Assembly: GCA_910588415.1 (NCBI GenBank)
Contig: CAJUPK010000011.1
Span: forward strand, 1 to 18,697
DNA length: 18,697 nucleotides
Source: an uncultured Oscillospiraceae bacterium
Lineage (GTDB): Bacteria > Bacillota > Clostridia > Oscillospirales > Acutalibacteraceae
Reading direction: 5' to 3'
This document shows positions 14,188-18,697 of the stretch, piece after piece. The notes under the pieces were generated by a model. The model made no database searches. It saw nothing but the letters and a program-made list of their open reading frames with translations, and was not told where the DNA came from. The translations under genes were made by a program, and so were the position numbers. Within the stretch, counting starts at the first letter, position 1. Each line of letters opens with the position of its first letter.

Positions 14188-15147
14188 ATGAAATTATCAA
14201 AGTATTTAGACGTAAACAGAATTGAATTTGTATCTACTTACCACTGCTCTGGCCGATGCAAGCACTGTTCTGTGGGAGACCGCCTGAATACTCCCGGACC
14301 GCACCATGTCCCCATGCAGGAATCCATAAATGCCCTCCGTTGGCTTCAGGCTCATTACCCAATTCAGTCTGTCATGACATTCGGCGGAGAACCATTGCTG
14401 TACCCCGAAGTAATCTGTGCTCTCCACAGCACGGCCAGGGATTGTGGTATTCCGGCCCGGCAGGTAATTACCAACGGCTACTTCTCTAAGCGGCCGGATC
14501 GAATCCACCAGGTAGCGGCGGCTCTGGTGGAAGCTGGAGTCAACCATATTTTGCTCTCTGTAGACGCTTTTCACCAGGAAACCATTCCCCTAGGGCCTGT
14601 ATTGCTGTTCGCAAAAGCTGTACATCAGATTGCACCAGAAATCCTTGAACTGCAGCCTTCTTGGGTTGTTAACCAAGAACATGACAATCCTTGGAACACC
14701 CAAACCAGAAAGATGCTTTCCGCCTTTGCAGGGCTGGATATCCCTATTGGTCCGGGAGACGCTATCTTTTTGGCGGGGAATGCTGCAAAGAATTTGGCTG
14801 AATACTATCCCGCTCCCTCTCTGGACTTAAACGATGGCTGCGGCTCTCAACCCTACACAGAACCGCTTGATCACATTACCAGTCTCTCTATAGAGCCAAG
14901 TGGCAATGTTGTAGCCTGCACACTCCCCATAGGTAATCTTTGTCAGGAAAGCATGGAGACAATTGCCGCCCGCTATGATCCCTATGCCCATGAATGCAGC
15001 TATGCCCTGCTTACAGGCAGAGCTAGAGCTCTGTTAGAACTGGCAAAGCGGCAGGGGATGGACATAGATCTCTCCCAATGCTGGTCTGTCTGTGATTTGT
15101 GCCGGCAGGTTGTCCGCAGAGGCAATGAAAAGGGAGTTATATCTTAA
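14188..15147 (+). CDS. Radical SAM protein with SPASM-like C-terminus, substrate unknown
   Basis: The 319-residue protein has the radical SAM cluster motif C20-x3-C24-x2-C27 (STYHCSGRCKHCSVGD), the SAM-binding GGEP (66-69), and ITNGYFS and LLSVDAFH strands of the partial TIM barrel. The C-terminal part has C218 in DGCGSQ, then LSIEPSGNVVACTLPIGNL (C244) and the cluster C298-x3-C302-x2-C305. The IEPSGNVVAC...GNL pattern is typical of SPASM/twitch domains that hold an auxiliary 4Fe-4S cluster. ATG 14188 has AAAGGGG at 7 nt; the frame is open a little further upstream without a better start. It lies between dapA and dapB on the same strand, with 66 nt to dapB, so it is probably co-expressed with DAP synthesis. 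No known step of that pathway needs a radical SAM enzyme; peptide modification, cofactor synthesis or simple co-location are all possible. No precursor-peptide gene is evident nearby. Confidence 0.88.
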   Translation: MKLSKYLDVNRIEFVSTYHCSGRCKHCSVGDRLNTPGPHHVPMQESINALRWLQAHYPIQSVMTFGGEPLLYPEVICALHSTARDCGIPARQVITNGYFSKRPDRIHQVAAALVEAGVNHILLSVDAFHQETIPLGPVLLFAKAVHQIAPEILELQPSWVVNQEHDNPWNTQTRKMLSAFAGLDIPIGPGDAIFLAGNAAKNLAEYYPAPSLDLNDGCGSQPYTEPLDHITSLSIEPSGNVVACTLPIGNLCQESMETIAARYDPYAHECSYALLTGRARALLELAKRQGMDIDLSQCWSVCDLCRQVVRRGNEKGVIS

Positions 15148-15213
15148 AAATGCTGGATGAAAACGATTTGATTGGTTTTCACTCAAGCTCCACAAAGAAA
15201 CGGACGTGAAAAC

Positions 15214-15981
15214 ATGGTAAATTTGCTGCTTTGCGGCTGTACAGGCAAAATGGGTGCGGCTGTGCGAGGCTTTGTAAAAGAGCGGGCGGACTGCCAAATT
15301 GTGGCTGGCGTAGACCTGGCAGGAGGGACACTGGAATTTCCTGTATATAAGGAAATTACCCAAGTTACGGAAAAAGTAGATGTGCTAATCGATTTCTCCC
15401 ACCCCAGCGCGCTCTCCCCCATTTTAGATTACTGCCGTACCCATCCTGGCACAGCCGCAGTGCTTTGCACGACAGGCTATGACTTGGAACAGGCCGAACA
15501 GGTCAAGTCCTCTGCGCAAGAACTTCCTATTTTCTATTCGAGAAACATGTCATTGGGCATCAACCTTCTGATGGAACTGGCAAAAACAGCAGAGACTGTG
15601 CTGGGCACGAGCTTTGATGTGGAAATTGTAGAGGCCCACCATAATCAAAAGATTGACGCGCCCAGCGGTACAGCCCTGATGCTGGCAGACGCGGTCAATG
15701 AGGCCCGGCAAGGCTCTATGAAGTATACCTATGACCGTCATTCCCAACGGAAAAAGCGGGAGATCCCTGAACTGGGGATTCATTCTATCCGGGGCGGTAC
15801 CATTGTGGGAGAGCATCAGGTGATCTTTGCTGGAAGGCATGAAGTGATCACACTTGCCCATTCCGCCCAGTCAAAGGAACTTTTCGCCGCTGGAGCTGTC
15901 AATGCCGCGGTCTTTATGGCCGGGCGCGGTCCAGGGCTTTATGACATGTCTCATCTGGTCCAAAACGGAAAGGAAGGTTAA
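15214..15981 (+). CDS. dapB: 4-hydroxy-tetrahydrodipicolinate reductase
   Basis: DapB reduces the DapA product to tetrahydrodipicolinate with NAD(P)H. The 255-residue protein shows the dinucleotide loop GCTGKMG (8-14), CTTGYD (85-90), SRNMSLGINLL (109-119), the catalytic EAHHNQKIDAPSGTA (140-154; H142/H143, K146) and IRGGTIVGEHQVIFAG (192-207) of the C-terminal substrate domain. Length fits clostridial DapB. I use ATG 15214, which begins with the Rossmann strand VNLLLCG; upstream in-frame TTG 15172 adds residues that do not fit the family. The ribosome binding site at 15214 is weak (GGACGTGAAAAC), unlike all its neighbours, so translation may depend on ribosomes coming from upstream. The ACT gene starts 1 nt after its stop codon. 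Confidence 0.96.
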   Translation: MVNLLLCGCTGKMGAAVRGFVKERADCQIVAGVDLAGGTLEFPVYKEITQVTEKVDVLIDFSHPSALSPILDYCRTHPGTAAVLCTTGYDLEQAEQVKSSAQELPIFYSRNMSLGINLLMELAKTAETVLGTSFDVEIVEAHHNQKIDAPSGTALMLADAVNEARQGSMKYTYDRHSQRKKREIPELGIHSIRGGTIVGEHQVIFAGRHEVITLAHSAQSKELFAAGAVNAAVFMAGRGPGLYDMSHLVQNGKEG

Positions 15982-15982
15982 A

Positions 15983-16444
15983 ATGAGCGCTGGCACTGTT
16001 ATCAGCACGGTAGACAACATCACTTTAGTTACTTTGGTGGGGTTTCCCGCCCAAGTGGATTCCCTCTCCAAAATTTTTGATTCTATTGCCCAATATGATA
16101 TCAATATTGACATGATCTCTATGGCACCTACTCATGGAGCCTTTACTGGGCTGTCCTTCACTATCTCCGACAACGATTTGGTTGATGTGCTGTCCTTTAC
16201 CACCCAGCTAAAAAAGGATACGGATGTAAACGTGATTGTTAGCTCGGTGAACCACAAAATTTCTGTATATGACCCCGCTATGAAAAATACGCCTGGTATT
16301 GCAGCTAAAGTGTTCGGCGCCATTGCCAACACAAAGGCCGATTTGCGACTGATTACCACTTCAGAAGTAGAAATTTCTCTGTTGGTAACGGAAGCGGATT
16401 TTGACACCGTGCTGTCCGCCATTGAGAAAGCCATGACAGAATAA
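15983..16444 (+). CDS. Stand-alone tandem ACT-domain protein, aspartokinase regulatory-domain-like
   Basis: The 153-residue protein consists of two ACT domains (~13-75 and ~91-150) and nothing else. It resembles the C-terminal regulatory half of aspartokinase: NITLVTLVGFPAQVDSLSKIFDSIAQYDINIDMIS in the first (in two blocks, 12-46) and TPGIAAKVFGAIA followed by LRLITTSEVEISLLV in the second; the ITTSEVEIS block is a hallmark of aspartokinase ACT2. No kinase domain is encoded upstream; dapB occupies that place. Start ATG 15983 has AGGAAGG (15971-15977) 5 nt upstream and lies 1 nt after the dapB stop, so translation is coupled. Known stand-alone ACT proteins bind amino acids, and Bacillus LysC makes a comparable beta subunit from an internal start. 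A lysine or threonine sensor acting on an aspartokinase elsewhere in the genome is a reasonable guess. It is the last gene of the unit. Confidence 0.88.
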   Translation: MSAGTVISTVDNITLVTLVGFPAQVDSLSKIFDSIAQYDINIDMISMAPTHGAFTGLSFTISDNDLVDVLSFTTQLKKDTDVNVIVSSVNHKISVYDPAMKNTPGIAAKVFGAIANTKADLRLITTSEVEISLLVTEADFDTVLSAIEKAMTE

Positions 16445-16471
16445 ATCCAGTCTTATGTTCTTAAATAAGGT

Positions 16472-16510
16472 AAAAAAGAGCCTCTTCCATATGAGAAGAG
16501 GCTCTTTTTT
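16472..16510. terminator. Perfect bidirectional intrinsic terminator
   Basis: AAAAAAGAGCCTCTTC (16472-16487) and GAAGAGGCTCTTTTTT (16495-16510) form a 16-bp perfect stem with a 7-nt loop. The A-run and T-run give a U-tract in both directions, so it ends the asd-ACT unit from the left and the YfhO gene from the right. Its last base is the first base of the YfhO stop codon read on the plus strand. Confidence 0.95.
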
Positions 16511-18697
16511 CATGCAGCCACGCCAATCATCCATACTATGACTGGCAAGAAATAGACGGTCAGCAGTACCATACCAGCGGTGAAATTTAGAAGCGCGGGA
16601 GCGGTCCGATACCACAATTTTTGAAAGTAGTCTGTCCAAATGGATACGGTCTTTTGTTTCTGCAGAATTCCCAGGCACAGCAATGCGCCTGCCGTACACA
16701 GACTAACCTCAAAACCAACCGCTAAGCCAGCAGGGAGATATTGAATGAGAATTTGGTTCTCTCCAGCAAACAAAGGAACTTCCATAAAACAATCCAACAC
16801 AATCCGTGGGGAGACTGCTTGACCATTCACCTGTATACTCATCCCTTGATAGTAGGGTACAGACAGAAAAAGCGACTGGCTTTCTTCTGCATAGACAGTT
16901 CCCGCAAGAGACTCACTCTCATAGTGGAGCTGTACATCCTGCAAATTGGAGGCAAATGTCTCGACAGATTTTGTCGCTAGCCCCCAAATACCGAAAGAAC
17001 AGAGGTTTACCGGTTTCTTTACATTTATCTCAATTATCACTATTTCCTCTTCAAATTCTCCCAACTCTAAAATCCCATTACAGTTTTGTGTGGGATAATC
17101 CTCTGCTAACAGCTGGCCATTTATTCGAAGTGAAAAGGCATCGTTTATTTTCTCCCGAAGACGGGTAGAAACACAGTCAAAGGCGTCAAAGAAAAGCACC
17201 GAACGGTCTGTCACAGGGACCTTCCAGCGCAGTCTGCCCGGCTCTAGTTGGATACGCCCCTCTTTGGAAAGGGCTTCTCCCTGTTCAGGGGCGAACCGGG
17301 TAAAAACAGATTCACCACTTAACCGCCGACATAGCTGGTTTTGAAAAGCAATTCTATCCCCTAAGGGCACAGTCTCAGGGAGAGCATGGGAGGGTACCAA
17401 ATAGCCCAAATTACCGCTGCCTGTGGAAGACCACGCCAGCAATTCATTCAGGCTGTATTTATTTGAAAAAAGCACATCACTGATCCTGGTTCCACAGCAG
17501 CCAGACACTTCCATCCAGTACGCAGAGTATCCAAGCTTTTTCATAGCGCCTATATACCTGTTGTCTGTAAGGGATGTATAGTGGCCTAAATTGGGATATC
17601 CAGCTGCTCCCAACAGATTTACATGGCAGAATTTGCTCTCTGATTTGACCCGGTACAAACCAGCGTCTTGCGGTGGAACAGCCTCCACTACTTCTATGCT
17701 GCTGGTGGGAGCATGGGCGGCTGATCCCATAAACACGCTAGCCTGCGCTGCGCCCTGCACTACACAAAGGATAAGCATGGCCCAGCCTGCTATTCTGTCT
17801 TTCTGCCGGAACATATGGCACATCCACCATAACCCGCCTATAGAGGCCAGCCAGCACAGTCCTAACAGGCAAAAGGCTTGTCTGTCAATCCAGAGAGAGT
17901 GCGTATACATAGTAACATTCTGAAAGAACTCTAAAAGCACCCCTAACCATACCGCTGTGGGAATCGCCAGTGCGGCTATTAAGCTTCTCCGTGAAAATCG
18001 CACTGCCTTTTTTTCAGCTTTGGCATCCAATCCGAGCGCCATAAGCCAAAGTCCCAGCAGAACCGGTATATATCCATACCGGGCAGGAAACGCCTGGTAG
18101 CTGCCCGTATGCCAAAGCTTGTTAATAGGCTCTATCCACAAGGGAAGGACCGTTATCACCCAGCAGCTTACAACCGCCTTTACCTTTCCTGTTTTGGGGA
18201 AAGGTCTATATACTGCGGGCAGTATGGCCCCTGCCGTACAGAGCAAGACAGGCAGAGTGGTGGTAATCCTGGTCCATAACCCGCCCGATTGAATGGATGC
18301 GATTATCCCCCCTTCTGTTCTGGCAGAAGCAAGACATTGCAGAAGCGATGGAAACCATATGACAGTGGTAAGCAACAGCGCAGCTGCCGCGCTTAAACCC
18401 AATTTGCCAGCAGTTTCTCCCTTTTTCTCCTTGGGCACACAAAAATGCAGGAATACGGCTCCAGATAAAACCATAAACAGCAGAATCATATAGCTCAAAT
18501 AGTAGTTTACAGCAATCAGTGCAGCTAATGCAAACGTAAATAGTCGGTTTTTTCCTTGCTCTATCAACCGGGTAAATCCTAACATAAGCAGTGGAAATAA
18601 AGCAAGCACGTCCAGCCAGACCAAATTTTGATAATAGAGCAGGCCATATCCACAGAGACCATAGGATAGGCTTAGCGCAAGCAAGATAGATGCGGGC
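16510..18697 (-). CDS. YfhO-family membrane protein (GT-C-like), N-terminus outside window
   Basis: The frame is open to the right edge (codons P-A-S-I precede the first possible TTG at 18684), so the gene is cut by the window; 728 residues are visible. The first ~330 visible residues hold many hydrophobic helices, beginning with SLSYGLCGYGLLYYQNLVWLD, a pattern typical of YfhO proteins. A mostly soluble region of about 300 residues follows (including ISDVLFSNKYSLNELL, near the place of the family GVKYV block), then beta-rich segments and two terminal helices ending VIVWMIGVAA. In Bacillus subtilis, YfhO is implicated in attaching GlcNAc to lipoteichoic acid from a lipid-linked donor, so a cell-envelope glycosylation role is likely but the sugar and acceptor are unknown. 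It is convergent with the ACT gene and shares its terminator. Confidence 0.85.
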   Translation of the reverse strand, partial: PASILLALSLSYGLCGYGLLYYQNLVWLDVLALFPLLMLGFTRLIEQGKNRLFTFALAALIAVNYYLSYMILLFMVLSGAVFLHFCVPKEKKGETAGKLGLSAAAALLLTTVIWFPSLLQCLASARTEGGIIASIQSGGLWTRITTTLPVLLCTAGAILPAVYRPFPKTGKVKAVVSCWVITVLPLWIEPINKLWHTGSYQAFPARYGYIPVLLGLWLMALGLDAKAEKKAVRFSRRSLIAALAIPTAVWLGVLLEFFQNVTMYTHSLWIDRQAFCLLGLCWLASIGGLWWMCHMFRQKDRIAGWAMLILCVVQGAAQASVFMGSAAHAPTSSIEVVEAVPPQDAGLYRVKSESKFCHVNLLGAAGYPNLGHYTSLTDNRYIGAMKKLGYSAYWMEVSGCCGTRISDVLFSNKYSLNELLAWSSTGSGNLGYLVPSHALPETVPLGDRIAFQNQLCRRLSGESVFTRFAPEQGEALSKEGRIQLEPGRLRWKVPVTDRSVLFFDAFDCVSTRLREKINDAFSLRINGQLLAEDYPTQNCNGILELGEFEEEIVIIEINVKKPVNLCSFGIWGLATKSVETFASNLQDVQLHYESESLAGTVYAEESQSLFLSVPYYQGMSIQVNGQAVSPRIVLDCFMEVPLFAGENQILIQYLPAGLAVGFEVSLCTAGALLCLGILQKQKTVSIWTDYFQKLWYRTAPALLNFTAGMVLLTVYFLPVIVWMIGVAA

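Overview
The window looks like chromosomal DNA from a low-to-mid GC Gram-positive bacterium of the class Clostridia (Bacillota), probably a gut-type relative of the Oscillospiraceae or Lachnospiraceae. The evidence is AGGAGG-type ribosome binding sites at nearly every start, a CotH kinase, a YfhO-family membrane protein, a PhoU-fused Na/Pi cotransporter next to a PhoP/PhoR-like pair, and a compact aspartate/DAP operon. I cannot name a genus. I saw no transposase, phage gene, tRNA, rRNA or CRISPR array.

Layout. (1) 1-2311, plus strand: the 3' part of a DUF4956 membrane protein, then an exported CotH-type protein kinase with low-complexity inserts. These families often sit beside a VTC-type polyphosphate polymerase, which would lie upstream of this window. 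(2) 2312-6966, plus strand: a 399-nt non-coding stretch with two PHO-box-like TTTACA repeats 11 bp apart, a sigma-A-type promoter and a leader predicted to be strongly folded. It precedes a Na/Pi cotransporter, an OmpR/PhoB-type response regulator and a PhoR-like histidine kinase, and an imperfect terminator hairpin follows. This reads as a phosphate-starvation unit. (3) 7244-11589, minus strand: queA, followed 83 nt downstream by a 1073-residue fusion of an endonuclease Q-type PHP nuclease to a complete UvrD/Rep helicase, with two sliding-clamp-like motifs. (4) 11647-16510, plus strand: a textbook promoter starts an aspartate-family unit of asd, dapA, a radical SAM/SPASM-like protein, dapB and a stand-alone tandem ACT protein resembling the regulatory tail of aspartokinase. 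It ends in a perfect bidirectional terminator. (5) 16510-18697, minus strand: a YfhO-family membrane protein whose N-terminus lies outside the window.

How the parts work together. asd, dapA and dapB supply consecutive steps from aspartyl phosphate toward diaminopimelate and lysine, and the ACT protein is a plausible amino-acid sensor for that branch. The radical SAM gene sits inside the operon without an obvious step in the pathway. Its leader can form two mutually exclusive hairpins. The Pho unit could import phosphate under control of its own two-component system.

The observations most worth following up are the EndoQ-UvrD fusion with clamp motifs, the switchable leader at 14044-14126, the PHO-like boxes and folded leader before the Na/Pi gene, and the radical SAM and ACT genes embedded in the DAP operon. 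All function calls come from reading motifs by eye; no database search or folding program was run.
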